64,000 nt of DNA. Source: Jiella soli (lineage in GTDB: Bacteria; Pseudomonadota; Alphaproteobacteria; Rhizobiales; Rhizobiaceae). The translations under genes were made by a program, and so were the position numbers. Location: the NCBI RefSeq assembly GCF_020615385.1, contig NZ_JAJAVB010000019.1, positions 53,606 to 117,605 on the forward strand, read 5' to 3'. The notes beneath the pieces were generated by a model. The model did no database searches. It was given only the letters and a program-made list of their open reading frames with translations, and had not been told where the DNA came from. Below, piece by piece: positions 55,199 through 63,889 of this stretch. Position 1 is the stretch's first letter. Each line of letters starts with the position of its first letter.

Positions 55199-56104
55199 TC
55201 AGCCCCGCGTAGGCCCCGCTTCCCGCTCGCGCAGTTCCCGCTGCAGGGTGCGCTCGCGCGGCTTTCCGTTGACACGGTCCTGGAAGATCGCATCGAGTTC
55301 CGCGCCGGTGAGGATGGTGAGCGCGCTGACATAGAACCAGATCAGCGTCAGCACGACGGAACTCACCGGACCGTAGAGCTGGCCATAGGAACCGGCGGTC
55401 GAGACATAGACCGTCAGCCCGTAGGAGACGGCGAGCCAGAGGAGCGTGCCGATCGCGGCGCCGCCGAGAAGCGGCAGCCAGCGCGGCGCCTCGCGCGAGG
55501 GACCGACACGAAAGAGGATTGCCAAGGCTGCAAAGAAGGAGACGGCGAGGATCGGCCAGCGCAGGTCGCCGACGAGGATCGGATATCCCGGCAGGATCAC
55601 CGGTGCCGCGAGTATGGCAAGCGCGAAGACGAGCACCACCGTCCCGACGAATGCGACACCGAAGGAGATGATGCCGCGCTTAACCCGGCTGCGCTTCTCG
55701 CGCACATCGGCCATGATGTTGAGCGCGGTGATCAGTCCGCTCGCCGAGCGCCAGGCGGTCCAGGCGACGACCACAAGGTTGAGCGCGAGGCCGAGACCGA
55801 GGCCGAGGCGGCTCGGCGCCTGCGAGACGAAATTGCGGGCGAGCTCCAGCGTATCGCCCGGCAGGACGCCGTCGAGCGCATCGAGGGCGCTTCTGAGGAC
55901 GTCGAGGCCACCGAGCACGGTCCAGACCACGGCGATCGAGGCGAGCACAGGCAGAAGAGCGACGACGCCGTGGAAGGCAAGGCCGGACGCCACCATCAGC
56001 ATATGGTCGCTGAAGACTTCCCGCTTCAGCTCGACGAGGATGCCCCAGCCGGAGCGCAGCCATCGGGAAATCGTCTTTGATGCCACGCGCTCGCTTGCCT
56101 CCAT
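55199..56104 (-). CDS. YihY/BrkB-family membrane protein
   Basis: About 301 residues with six membrane spans. HMLMVASGLAFHGVVALLPV is the diagnostic N-terminal segment, and YGPVSSVVLTLIWFYVSALT and GAELDAIFQDR the C-terminal ones. This matches the YihY / virulence factor BrkB family of inner-membrane proteins of uncertain function. ATG 56104 was chosen; upstream TTG 56152 would add a Pro/Arg-rich leader. Confidence 0.9.
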   Translation of the reverse strand: MEASERVASKTISRWLRSGWGILVELKREVFSDHMLMVASGLAFHGVVALLPVLASIAVVWTVLGGLDVLRSALDALDGVLPGDTLELARNFVSQAPSRLGLGLGLALNLVVVAWTAWRSASGLITALNIMADVREKRSRVKRGIISFGVAFVGTVVLVFALAILAAPVILPGYPILVGDLRWPILAVSFFAALAILFRVGPSREAPRWLPLLGGAAIGTLLWLAVSYGLTVYVSTAGSYGQLYGPVSSVVLTLIWFYVSALTILTGAELDAIFQDRVNGKPRERTLQRELREREAGPTRG

Positions 56105-56366
56105 TGGTTGCGGTTCGGTGAGGCGAGGCGATCGGGTCGGAACCCGCGCCAACGCCTCGCGCGACGGAAACTGTGGCAGCGTGCGTCGATGTCCCGAAAC
56201 GAAGTGAAACCTTGGCGCGTCTCGACGCCGCCCGCTCAGATCAATCCGCGTGATCGGTCGCGTTCAGCGCCATCTCGGTTGAAACGGCCGCAGGTGCCTC
56301 GGCTCGCGAGGCGGATGTCAAGGCGATCGAGACTTCGGGCCCACCGCGCACCATCCGGCTTCACCT

Positions 56367-57263
56367 CTAGGTTGCCGCCTGATCCTCGCCCAGCTTCACG
56401 CTCCAGCGGAAATCGCGCGTCTCGCCGGCCGGCAGGACCAGGATGCCCGGCTTCTTCAGGAACTCGCCGTCCCAATCGATGGGGCTCGCCATGCCATACC
56501 AGGGCTCGATGCAGAGGAACGGCGCCCCGTGCGGCTTCGACCAGATGCCGAGGTCCTTGAACCCATCCCAGCTGACGGCGAGCGAACGGACGGTGCGGCT
56601 TTCGGCGCCCAGAGCGGCGAAAGTCACCTTGCGGCTGGCCACCCCCGGCATCACCAGCGCGTCGTCGGCGAAAAGGCGTTCCGACAGTTTCAGCCGGCGC
56701 CCGTCGAAGGGCAGAGGCATCTCCTCGCCGAGAAGCCCGTCGACCACCGGCATGGCGCCTCCGGTCTCCTGCGTCTCGAAGATGACGACATGGTCGTCCT
56801 TCGCGACGCCCTCCGCGAGCGGCCATCGAAACGCCGGATGGGCTCCGACGCCGCAGGCAAGCGGCCCCTCGCCGGGATTGGTCACTCTGGTCGTCACGGT
56901 GAGGCCATCATCGGCGACGGCATAGACGAGTTCGAGGCTGAACGGGAACGGAAACGACTGGCGCGTCTCGGCAGAATCGCCGAGGCGCAGGGTCACCCTA
57001 TCCGCGCCGCGTTCCGTCCATTCAAATTGGCTGTCGCGGGCAAATCCGTGCTTTCCGAGCGTATAGGTCTTGCCGTCGTGGCGCAGCGTATCGTCGCGGA
57101 GCCGCCCGACGATCGGAAACAGAACCGGCGCATGGCGCGGCCATTCGGGGCCCGCCTGCCACAGCATCTCGTTTCCGGCCGCATCGCGCAGGCTGACGAG
57201 TTCCGCCCCCTTGGCGCTCACCTCGGCGCTGATGCCGGCCGTCACAATTCGATGGCTGTCCAT
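56367..57263 (-). CDS. aldose 1-epimerase family protein (mutarotase-like)
   Basis: A 298-residue beta-sandwich enzyme of the GalM/LacX branch. HAPVLFPIVGRLRDDTLRHD, LGKHGFARDSQFEW (with catalytic-type His), VGAHPAFRWPL and LCIEPWYGMASPIDW are the family blocks. It probably interconverts sugar anomers, possibly linked to the amino-sugar genes next to it (179 bp downstream of nagA, same strand). Substrate not proven. Confidence 0.88.
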   Translation of the reverse strand: MDSHRIVTAGISAEVSAKGAELVSLRDAAGNEMLWQAGPEWPRHAPVLFPIVGRLRDDTLRHDGKTYTLGKHGFARDSQFEWTERGADRVTLRLGDSAETRQSFPFPFSLELVYAVADDGLTVTTRVTNPGEGPLACGVGAHPAFRWPLAEGVAKDDHVVIFETQETGGAMPVVDGLLGEEMPLPFDGRRLKLSERLFADDALVMPGVASRKVTFAALGAESRTVRSLAVSWDGFKDLGIWSKPHGAPFLCIEPWYGMASPIDWDGEFLKKPGILVLPAGETRDFRWSVKLGEDQAAT

Positions 57264-57441
57264 GCCGTTCGTTCCTCTTCCGGCTACTCCCGATCCTGCA
57301 AGGCATGCCCCGCAGACGCGGCCGGATCAAGGAAATCCCGTCCCCAAGGGTACGTCATCGCGCAGGTGGTTCATGACGGATTGCTTCTCCGCCGCTTCGC
57401 GGGAACATCCGTAGCGGATTTCCAGGCGGCCTGCCCAAGCC

Positions 57442-58446
57442 TCAGGCCGCTTCCCAGCCCTCGAAAATCGGCTCCAACGCAGAATTCCAGCGCAGACGGC
57501 CGGCATCGAGGCGCAGGCCGTAATGCCCTGCGGGACGCGCCAGCGCATGTCTAGGGTTCGCCGAGGCCATGGCGATCGCATCCCGGGTGGAGGCGACATT
57601 CCAGGCGCAGACATTGCGGACCGCCTGGTCGAGGCAGAGTGCCGAGCCGGCGAGATTGGCCCGGCCGGGCTGGCGCACGGACCCCTCTGCCGTGCGCTCC
57701 ACTTCCATTCCCGCGAAGCGATAGGTCCCGGCGGGCGCTGCCGCCGCGACGACGGCATCGGTAACGAGGATCGAATGGCCTGGCCCCTTCAGCGCGACGA
57801 TCGCGGCGAGCGCCTGGGGCGACATGTGGTGGCCGTCGGCGATCAGGCAGGCATCGAGCCGCCTTTCGGCGAGTTGCGCCAGAAGTGTGTTCTCGAGCTT
57901 GGCAAGCTCGTGCGGAAGCCCGTTGCCGAGATGGGTGGAGAGGCTGGTGCCGCAGTCGGCCGCGCGGCGCACGGTCTCGAAATCGGCGGCCGAGTGGCCG
58001 ATGGCAGTGACCTTGCCGCGCTTCGTCATTTCCTCGACGAAGGCGATCGCGCCCGGCCTTTCCGGGGCGAGCGTCACCAGGACGATCGGCCGGCCGAGAC
58101 CGGCTTCGAGATCGGTCAGGAGCGCGATGTCGGGATCGCCCATGGCGGCGGCCGGATGGCATCCGCAATAGCCGGGCGAAGGGTTCAGGAACGGCCCCTC
58201 CAGATGGTAGCCGGCGACCATGCGCCGGCCGAGCCTGCTGCCTCCGACGGCGGCGTCGAGCGCGCGAAAGCGGTCCCGCAGTTCATCCGGTCGCGCGGTG
58301 ATGATGGTCGGAAGACAGCCCGTCACCCCGTGCGACAGCATCGCCTCGAGCGCGATATCGAGATCGCCCGGGCGGATGGCGGGATCGTTGAAGTCGACCC
58401 CGGCATAGCCGTTCACCTGGAGGTCGAAGAGGCCGTCCGAGAACAC
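57442..58446 (-). CDS. nagA: N-acetylglucosamine-6-phosphate deacetylase
   Basis: A 334-residue amidohydrolase that begins directly at DLQVNGYAGVDFND, lacking the small N-terminal beta-sandwich strands of longer NagA. Active-site residues are present: Glu83 in YHLEGPFLNP, His151 in IGHSAADF, His172 in THLGNGLP, His206/207 in DGHHMSP, and Asp230 in LVTDAV. It releases acetate from GlcNAc-6-P. Start is GTG 58446 with GGAGA upstream, 10 bp after nagB. Confidence 0.92.
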   Translation of the reverse strand: MFSDGLFDLQVNGYAGVDFNDPAIRPGDLDIALEAMLSHGVTGCLPTIITARPDELRDRFRALDAAVGGSRLGRRMVAGYHLEGPFLNPSPGYCGCHPAAAMGDPDIALLTDLEAGLGRPIVLVTLAPERPGAIAFVEEMTKRGKVTAIGHSAADFETVRRAADCGTSLSTHLGNGLPHELAKLENTLLAQLAERRLDACLIADGHHMSPQALAAIVALKGPGHSILVTDAVVAAAAPAGTYRFAGMEVERTAEGSVRQPGRANLAGSALCLDQAVRNVCAWNVASTRDAIAMASANPRHALARPAGHYGLRLDAGRLRWNSALEPIFEGWEAA

Positions 58447-58456
58447 TGCCGTCTCC

Positions 58457-59203
58457 TTACGCCTTGTGGGCCGCGAGCAGGCTGGCGGAGGCCCGGTCGA
58501 GATGCAGGCTCGCGGCCGGGTGGCGCTGCAGGATCGACGCGGGCGCCTTGGGCGAGACCTCGCCCTCCACCGCGCGGGCGACGGCGGCGGCCTTGCGCTC
58601 GTCCGGCACCGACAGGACGATCCGCCGCGACGTCATGATCTGCCGGATGCTCATCGACACGGCGCGGCGCGGCACGTCGTCGAGGGTCGGGAACCAGCCC
58701 TCGCCGAGCTGCTGGCGGCGGCACGCCTCGTCGAGCTCGACGAGAATGTAGGGATCCTCGACGTCGAAATCGGCCGGCGGGTCGTTGAACGCCAGATGGC
58801 AGTTCTCGCCGATCCCCGCGAAGCAGACGTCCACCGTCTCGGCGCCAAGGCGGCGGTTCAGCCGGTCGATCTCGGCATCGATGTCGCCGGCGTCCCCGTC
58901 GACCGCCACGAACTCCTTGAGGCCCGCGACCTTGTCGACGAACCGCTCCTGCAGATAGCGGCGGAAGCTTGCGGGATGGTCGAGGCCGAGACCGACATAT
59001 TCGTCGAGATGGAAGACCGTCACCTTCGACCAGTCGATGTCCGCCCGGATGAGGTCCGCCAGCATGGTCAACTGGCTCGCCCCGGTCGCCAGCACCACCA
59101 CGGCATGGCCCTTTTCGGCGATGGCGGCGGCCACGGCCGCGGCGCCTTCGCGCGCCGCGGCCGTGCCGAGCGCCTTATCGTCGGCATGCACAGTCAGCTG
59201 CAT
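58457..59203 (-). CDS. nagB: glucosamine-6-phosphate deaminase (NagB-like)
   Basis: A 248-residue isomerase-deaminase. The substrate loop [10 protein letters not shown], catalytic region FHLDEYVGL (Asp67) and [14 protein letters not shown] (His136) are present. The position that is Asp in E. coli NagB (two before the His) is Asn134 here, as in some NagB-like paralogues, so activity toward exactly GlcN-6-P should not be assumed. ATG 59203 has GAGGAA upstream. First gene of the nagB-nagA transcript; divergent from the TRAP genes. Confidence 0.88.
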   Translation of the reverse strand: MQLTVHADDKALGTAAAREGAAAVAAAIAEKGHAVVVLATGASQLTMLADLIRADIDWSKVTVFHLDEYVGLGLDHPASFRRYLQERFVDKVAGLKEFVAVDGDAGDIDAEIDRLNRRLGAETVDVCFAGIGENCHLAFNDPPADFDVEDPYILVELDEACRRQQLGEGWFPTLDDVPRRAVSMSIRQIMTSRRIVLSVPDERKAAAVARAVEGEVSPKAPASILQRHPAASLHLDRASASLLAAHKA

Positions 59204-59219
59204 GGAACGCTTCCTCATA

Positions 59220-59241
59220 TTTCAAACGGCTCTGTTTATAA
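59220..59241. promoter_or_regulatory. operator-like element 1, TTTCAAAC-N6-GTTTATAA
   Basis: An inverted AAAC/GTTT dyad 17 bp upstream of nagB. The related element 2 lies at 59296. On the minus strand it overlaps TATAAA, a possible nagB -10. Likely a binding site for the ROK regulator encoded at 62.2 kb. Confidence 0.55.
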
Positions 59242-59295
59242 CCTGTAGGCAATTCGCTTGCCCCGGGTCAATGCCGCCAATCACCGGCGTGTTAA

Positions 59296-59318
59296 TTTCA
59301 AACACATTTCGTTTTTAA
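59296..59318. promoter_or_regulatory. operator-like element 2, TTTCAAAC-N7-GTTTTTAA
   Basis: Same arms as element 1 with one extra base in the spacer. It ends 4 bp before the -35 of the dctP promoter, so a bound protein would control entry of RNA polymerase. Confidence 0.58.
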
Positions 59319-59322
59319 TCGC

Positions 59323-59351
59323 TTGACGGCGGCGGAACGCGCCGGAATACT
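59323..59351 (+). promoter_or_regulatory. promoter of dctP
   Basis: TTGACG (5 of 6) at 59323-59328, 17-bp spacer, AATACT (4 of 6) at 59346-59351. Start of transcription would be near 59358, about 26 bases before the ATG. Confidence 0.65.
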
Positions 59352-59383
59352 CGCCTTCGTCCAACCGAAGGGAAGCCCCGACC

Positions 59384-60352
59384 ATGAAGCTCCATACCGC
59401 GTTGCTCACCGCTGGCGTCTGCGTCTCGTTCCTCTCCCAGTCCGCCTATGCGCAGACCGTCCTGCGCCTCGCCGAGAACCAGCCGGAGACGAACCCTGTC
59501 ACCGTGGCGATGCACCGCTTCGCCGACCTCGTGAAGGAGTACACGGACGGTGCCGTCGTGGTCGAAGTGTTCTCCGGCGCCCAGCTCGGCCAGGAGCCTG
59601 AGACGATCGAACAGGCCCAGGCAGGGGTCGTCGACCTCGCCCGGGTGAATTCGGTCGTCATGGCGAATGTCAGCCCGTCGATGGGCGTGTTCACGCTTCC
59701 CTACATTTTCCGCGACTGGGACCAGAAATATACGGTGCTCGACGGCGAGGTGGGCAAGACGGTGCTCGATGACCTCGGCGATGTCGGTCTCGTCGGCTTC
59801 GACTACATGGATGCCGGCACGCGGTCCTTCTACACCGTGAAGGGCAAGCCGGTGACCAAGCTCGAGGACCTGAAGGGGCTGAAGATCCGCGTCCAGCCGG
59901 CGCCGATCTCGATCCGCATGGTCGAGCTTCTGGGCGCAGTCCCGACGCCCATGAACTACGGCGAGGTCTATTCCAGCCTGCAAACGGGCGTGATCGACGG
60001 CGCCGAGAACGACTATGTCAGCTACCAGACGTCCGGCCACTACGAAGTCGCGCCGAACTATATCGAGGACGGGCATCTCAGCCCCCCGGCACTCCTGGTG
60101 ATGAACAAGGCCCGCTTCGATGCCTTGCCTGAGGACCAGCAGGAGGCGATCCGCAAGGCCGGCCGGGAAGCCGCGCTCTACGAGCGCAAGATCATGCGCG
60201 AGGCGAACGAAGAGGCGCAGGCCGCCGTCGAGAAGGCCGGGGCGACCGTGACCAAAGTGGACAATGCGCCTTTCCAGGCCGCGGTGCAGCCGATCTATTC
60301 GGAATTTCCCGACCTTCAGCCGCTGATCGAGAAGATCAAGGCGGTCAAATAG
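59384..60352 (+). CDS. dctP: TRAP transporter substrate-binding protein (DctP family)
   Basis: A 322-residue periplasmic binding protein with a signal peptide (MKLHTALLTAGVCVSFLSQS, cleavage after YAQ). The DctP signature is clear: LKIRVQPAPISIRMVELLGA followed by VPTPMNYGEVYSSLQTGVID and GAENDYVS, with the ligand Arg in RVQPAP. FSGAQLGQEPETIEQAQAG is the second typical block. It delivers an organic anion to DctQM. ATG 59384 has AAGGGAAG upstream. Genes around it suggest an acidic or N-acylated amino sugar. Confidence 0.94.
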   Translation: MKLHTALLTAGVCVSFLSQSAYAQTVLRLAENQPETNPVTVAMHRFADLVKEYTDGAVVVEVFSGAQLGQEPETIEQAQAGVVDLARVNSVVMANVSPSMGVFTLPYIFRDWDQKYTVLDGEVGKTVLDDLGDVGLVGFDYMDAGTRSFYTVKGKPVTKLEDLKGLKIRVQPAPISIRMVELLGAVPTPMNYGEVYSSLQTGVIDGAENDYVSYQTSGHYEVAPNYIEDGHLSPPALLVMNKARFDALPEDQQEAIRKAGREAALYERKIMREANEEAQAAVEKAGATVTKVDNAPFQAAVQPIYSEFPDLQPLIEKIKAVK

Positions 60353-60389
60353 GGCGCCGATGCCCTGTCACGCGGGGGAAGGAGCCGAG

Positions 60390-60905
60390 TTGAACTGGCA
60401 GCAGGGCATCAGGCGAGGAGCCGACGCGGCGAACATGGCCGCCAGTTGGCTCTGCCACTTCCTCCTCGTGATCATCACGACGGTGATCTGTCTGCAGGTC
60501 TTCCTGCGCTTCGTCCTCAACGATCCGACGAGTTGGTCCGAGGAGGTCGCACTCCTCTGCCTCATCTGGTTCGGCCTCATCGCGATCGCCATCGGAATCC
60601 GCCGGCACGAGCATGTCGCGATATCCTTCTTCCGCAACATCCTGCCGGCGCCGCTGGCGATCGCTCTCGACTATCTGGCGCAGGTGCTGATGGCGCTCTT
60701 CATGCTGGCCGTGCTGGTCTATGGACGCGATCTCGTCGCCCTGGCGGGACAGCAGATCCTGCCCGCCTCCCGCCTGCCGAAATACTGGCTCTACCTGCCG
60801 ACGATGGCGGGCGGCCTTCTCGGCTTCCTGAACGCGCTGGTCAACATTGCCCTTCGGGACGTCGCCGATCCCAATTTCGCGGTCGAGGGCCCCCATGCCG
60901 ATTGA
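60390..60905 (+). CDS. dctQ: TRAP transporter small permease (DctQ)
   Basis: About 171 residues with four membrane spans: CHFLLVIITTVICLQVFLRF, SWSEEVALLCLIWFGLIAIA, ALDYLAQVLMALFMLAVLVY, WLYLPTMAGGLLGFLNALVN. SWSEEVA is the DctQ motif. A TTG start at 60390 has AAGGAG at ideal spacing; the upstream ATG at 60360 does not. It ends overlapping dctM by 11 bp. Confidence 0.9.
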   Translation: MNWQQGIRRGADAANMAASWLCHFLLVIITTVICLQVFLRFVLNDPTSWSEEVALLCLIWFGLIAIAIGIRRHEHVAISFFRNILPAPLAIALDYLAQVLMALFMLAVLVYGRDLVALAGQQILPASRLPKYWLYLPTMAGGLLGFLNALVNIALRDVADPNFAVEGPHAD

Positions 60906-62187
60906 CTTCGTCGGCATCGCCCTTCTCCTGGGCGGCTTCCTGGCGCTGATGTTTCTCAGGGTCCCGATCGCCTTCGCGCTCGGCCTGTCGTCGCTGGCGA
61001 CGGTCTTCTATCTCGGCCTGCCGCCGCTGATGATCGCGCAGCGCATGGTGAACGGGCTCAACAGCTTCACCTTCCTCGCCGTGCCCTTCTTCATCCTCGT
61101 CGGCAACATCATGACCGAGGGCGGCATCTCCGACCGGCTGGTCAAGCTCGCGGACGTCCTGGTCGGCCGGCTGCGCGGCGGCCTCGCCCAGGGCAATGTC
61201 GTCGCGAGCACCATGTTCGGCGGCATTTCCGGCTCATCCGTCGCCGACGTCGCCTCGATCGGCTCCTTCCTGATCCCGGCGATGACGCGGAACGGCTATC
61301 CGGCCGGCTACTCGGTCGCCGTGACCGTCACCTCTTCGGTCCAGGGCGTCCTGATCCCGCCCAGCCAGAACATGATCTTCTACGCGCTGGCGGCCGGCGG
61401 CCTGCCGATCAGCACGCTGTTCATCGCCGGCTATGTGCCCGGATTCCTGCTCGGCCTGTCGCTGATGGTGATCTGCTGGATCATGGCGGTCCGGCACGGC
61501 CATCCGACCGGCAAGCGCTACGAGCCGAGGGAGGCGGTCCGCGTCGCCGCCAATGCCGCGATCGGCCTGTTCACCATCGTCATCATCATCGGCGGCATCC
61601 TGACCGGCGTCTTCACGGCGACGGAGTCCGCGGCCGTCGCGGTCGTCTATGCGCTTCTCGCCACGGGGCTCTTCTACAGGACCCTCAACCGCGCCGCGAT
61701 CGCCCGGATCTTCGCGACCACGCTGACGACGCTCGCCATCGTCACCGCCATCATCATGACGTCGTCGGCCTTCGGCTTCCTGCTCTCCTATCTGCGGGTT
61801 CCCACGCTCCTCGCCGACGGCATCTTCGCCATCTCGGACAACCGGATCTTCGTCCTTTTGGCGATCAATATCCTACTCCTGATCCTCGGCATGCTCATGG
61901 ACATGGGCGTCCTGATCCTGATCCTTACCCCGATCCTCCTGCCGATCGCGACCAAGGTCGGCGTCGACCCGATCCAGTTCGGCATCATCCTGATCCTCAA
62001 TCTCGGCATCGGGCTCTGCACCCCGCCTGTCGGCACCTCGCTCCTGGTCGGCTGCGGCATCGCACGCCTGCCGTTGGAAAAGGCGACGAAGAGCCTCCTG
62101 CCCTTCTACGCGGCGATGGTCGTCGTTCTCCTCCTGGTGACCTACATTCCGGCGCTCTCGCTGACCCTGCCGACATGGTTCAAATAG
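60895..62187 (+). CDS. dctM: TRAP transporter large permease (DctM)
   Basis: A 430-residue permease with about twelve spans. Conserved DctM segments: LAVPFFILVGNIMTEGGISD, FGGISGSSVADVASIGSFLI, IPPSQNMIFYALAAGG, LGMLMDMGVLILILTPILLP and LNLGIGLCTPPVGTSLLVG. It carries out Na+-coupled uptake with DctQ and DctP. ATG 60895 overlaps the dctQ end; a 3-bp gap follows to the ROK gene. Confidence 0.94.
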   Translation: MPIDFVGIALLLGGFLALMFLRVPIAFALGLSSLATVFYLGLPPLMIAQRMVNGLNSFTFLAVPFFILVGNIMTEGGISDRLVKLADVLVGRLRGGLAQGNVVASTMFGGISGSSVADVASIGSFLIPAMTRNGYPAGYSVAVTVTSSVQGVLIPPSQNMIFYALAAGGLPISTLFIAGYVPGFLLGLSLMVICWIMAVRHGHPTGKRYEPREAVRVAANAAIGLFTIVIIIGGILTGVFTATESAAVAVVYALLATGLFYRTLNRAAIARIFATTLTTLAIVTAIIMTSSAFGFLLSYLRVPTLLADGIFAISDNRIFVLLAINILLLILGMLMDMGVLILILTPILLPIATKVGVDPIQFGIILILNLGIGLCTPPVGTSLLVGCGIARLPLEKATKSLLPFYAAMVVVLLLVTYIPALSLTLPTWFK

Positions 62188-62190
62188 ACG

Positions 62191-63360
62191 ATGCTTTCCG
62201 GTTCCGAGACGCAGCGCACGCGTGACCTGCGGACCGTGCTCGACCTCGTGCGCACGGGCAAGGCCACGACCCGGGGCGAGATCATCGAGCATCTCAATCT
62301 GCGTTCCACCACGGTTTCGGAACTCGTCGGCGAGCTGGTCGAAGCCGATCTCCTTCGCGAAAGCGTGGTCAGGCAGCGCGGGCGCGGCCGGCCGGCCGCC
62401 TACCTGAGCTACAATACCCAGCGCTTCGGCGTGATCTTCATGCAGGTCGCAAGCCGCAGCATCGTCGCCAAGGCCGTCGACATGGCCGGCCGCGTCGTCG
62501 CCGAAGCCCATGCGGCGCCGCCCGCGGATACGGCCAATGACGAGATGGCGGCGGTGCTTCTTAGCCTTGCCGCCGAAGCCCTGGAACGCTTCCCGACCGG
62601 GGTCGAGGTGATCGCCGTCGTGTGTTCCTTCTCCGGCCTCCTCGACGCGCCGCGAAAGCTCTGGTGCTTCTCCTCACGATGGCCGAACGTCAGCAATCTC
62701 GATGTCGGCGAGGTGCTGCGCGGGCTCGGCAAGGAGGTGGTGCTCGTCCGCAATCTCGACGCCGAGCTCGCCGGACGGCTGGCGGACACCGAGAAGCGGC
62801 GCGAGGAGAGCGTTCTCCTGCTGCATTGGGGCTACGGCATCGGCGCCGCCTACTACACCGAGGGTGCGATCGTGAACCGCCTGCGCGGCCGGTTCTGCGA
62901 GATCGGGCACTGGGGCCTCGGCAATGCCCGCGGCGCCAGATGCACTTGCGGAAATACCGACTGCCTGGAGACCGTGGCGGCGCTCTGGTCGCTCGGCCCG
63001 CAGATAAGATCCGTTTTCCCGGATCTTCCGCTCGACGAGGATGCGTTCGGCCCCATGGCCGAGCGGCTGAACCTGCTGGATGTCCCCGCCCTCGCCGAAG
63101 CGACCCGGGAGGTGGTCCGTCTGACCGGCAATTTGTCGCGGCTCCTGTTTCCCGACAGGATCATCCTGACCGGACCCTTCGTGCGGAACGCGGACATCTT
63201 CCACCGCTTCGTGGTCGCCCTCGAAGCGGCTCCCGTTCTGCGGAGCCTCGACCGGACGATCGTCACCTCCGGCGAGCAGGGCTCACGCCACGAGCTGTCG
63301 GGCGCCGTCGAGACCGTCTTCGAAGCCGCATGCGACGATCTCCTGCGACGCCGGGGGTGA
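62191..63360 (+). CDS. ROK-family transcriptional regulator (NagC/XylR type)
   Basis: A 389-residue repressor. The N-terminal winged helix is at about 10-60 (TRDLRTVLDLVRTGKATTRG, STTVSELVGELV), followed by the ROK sugar-binding fold. The zinc motif is intact: RCTCGNTDCLET, with the Glu-His pair EIGHWG before it. Kinase-type ATP motifs are not evident, so it is a regulator rather than a sugar kinase. As last gene of dctPQM (3-bp gap) it probably represses both divergent transcripts until an amino-sugar (phosphate) binds. Confidence 0.92.
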   Translation: MLSGSETQRTRDLRTVLDLVRTGKATTRGEIIEHLNLRSTTVSELVGELVEADLLRESVVRQRGRGRPAAYLSYNTQRFGVIFMQVASRSIVAKAVDMAGRVVAEAHAAPPADTANDEMAAVLLSLAAEALERFPTGVEVIAVVCSFSGLLDAPRKLWCFSSRWPNVSNLDVGEVLRGLGKEVVLVRNLDAELAGRLADTEKRREESVLLLHWGYGIGAAYYTEGAIVNRLRGRFCEIGHWGLGNARGARCTCGNTDCLETVAALWSLGPQIRSVFPDLPLDEDAFGPMAERLNLLDVPALAEATREVVRLTGNLSRLLFPDRIILTGPFVRNADIFHRFVVALEAAPVLRSLDRTIVTSGEQGSRHELSGAVETVFEAACDDLLRRRG

Positions 63361-63478
63361 CGCAGGCGCAGGCGAGTCGCTCGGCGACAGATCTGGGAAT
63401 GACGCTCGCCTCGGCCGGGCGCAGGCAGCGGTCGACCTGCGGCCCGATCTCCCAAGATCCCCCGACCTTCAGCCCAAA

Positions 63479-63511
63479 CGAAAAACCCCGCCGGTGGGGC
63501 GGGGTTTTTCG
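63479..63511 (+). terminator. strong bidirectional rho-independent terminator
   Basis: AAAAACCCCGCC-GGTGG-GGCGGGGTTTTT: a 7-bp GC stem flanked by five A and five T, so it can act on both strands. It closes the dctPQM-ROK transcript 119 bp after the ROK stop. Confidence 0.9.
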
Positions 63512-63691
63512 AAGTAAACTTGGTTGCGGGGCACGCAACTACCGATCCCGACATTCGTTGCAGGTTGTCATCTAAGGCTATTGGTTTTGGCCTATGTCCC
63601 GGCAAAAAACGTGTGAGCAACCTCTCCTGTATTTCCTGATGGACACTGTTTGTGATGTGAAACCGCAGTGGTCGGCCAGCCGTCTCCTCTA

Positions 63692-63808
63692 TCAGGCTAC
63701 CATCTCCCGATCGGCCGAAGCAACGTTGACGGCCGGGTTTCCAGCGAAGATGGCGCGCATCTGCTCCATGGTCCGCGCGTCAGCGGATGTGATGTCGTGA
63801 TGGATGAT
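63692..63808 (-). pseudogene. possible remnant of a gene start
   Basis: On the minus strand AAGGAGA (63821-63815) is followed after 6 bases by an open frame lacking a standard start codon (ATC ATC) and reading IIHHDITSADARTMEQMRAI, then ending after 38 codons. The composition looks protein-like and faintly resembles the N-terminus of an alpha/beta hydrolase, but this is weak. It may be decayed sequence between the terminator and the insertion sequence. Confidence 0.25.
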
Positions 63809-63889
63809 GGCCGCTCTCCTTGTTCAACGAAAAGGTGAATTTACCGTCCACCAGAAGATGCAACAGACCGTCTGCTTGAACAATCCGTC

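Noticed and set aside
62191..63360. ROK protein as the missing amino-sugar kinase
   Set aside because: It has an N-terminal DNA-binding winged helix and lacks an evident ROK-kinase ATP motif; called as regulator.
63594..63800. 68-codon plus-strand frame near the right end
   Set aside because: No ribosome site or known motif; the opposite strand shows a more protein-like remnant.
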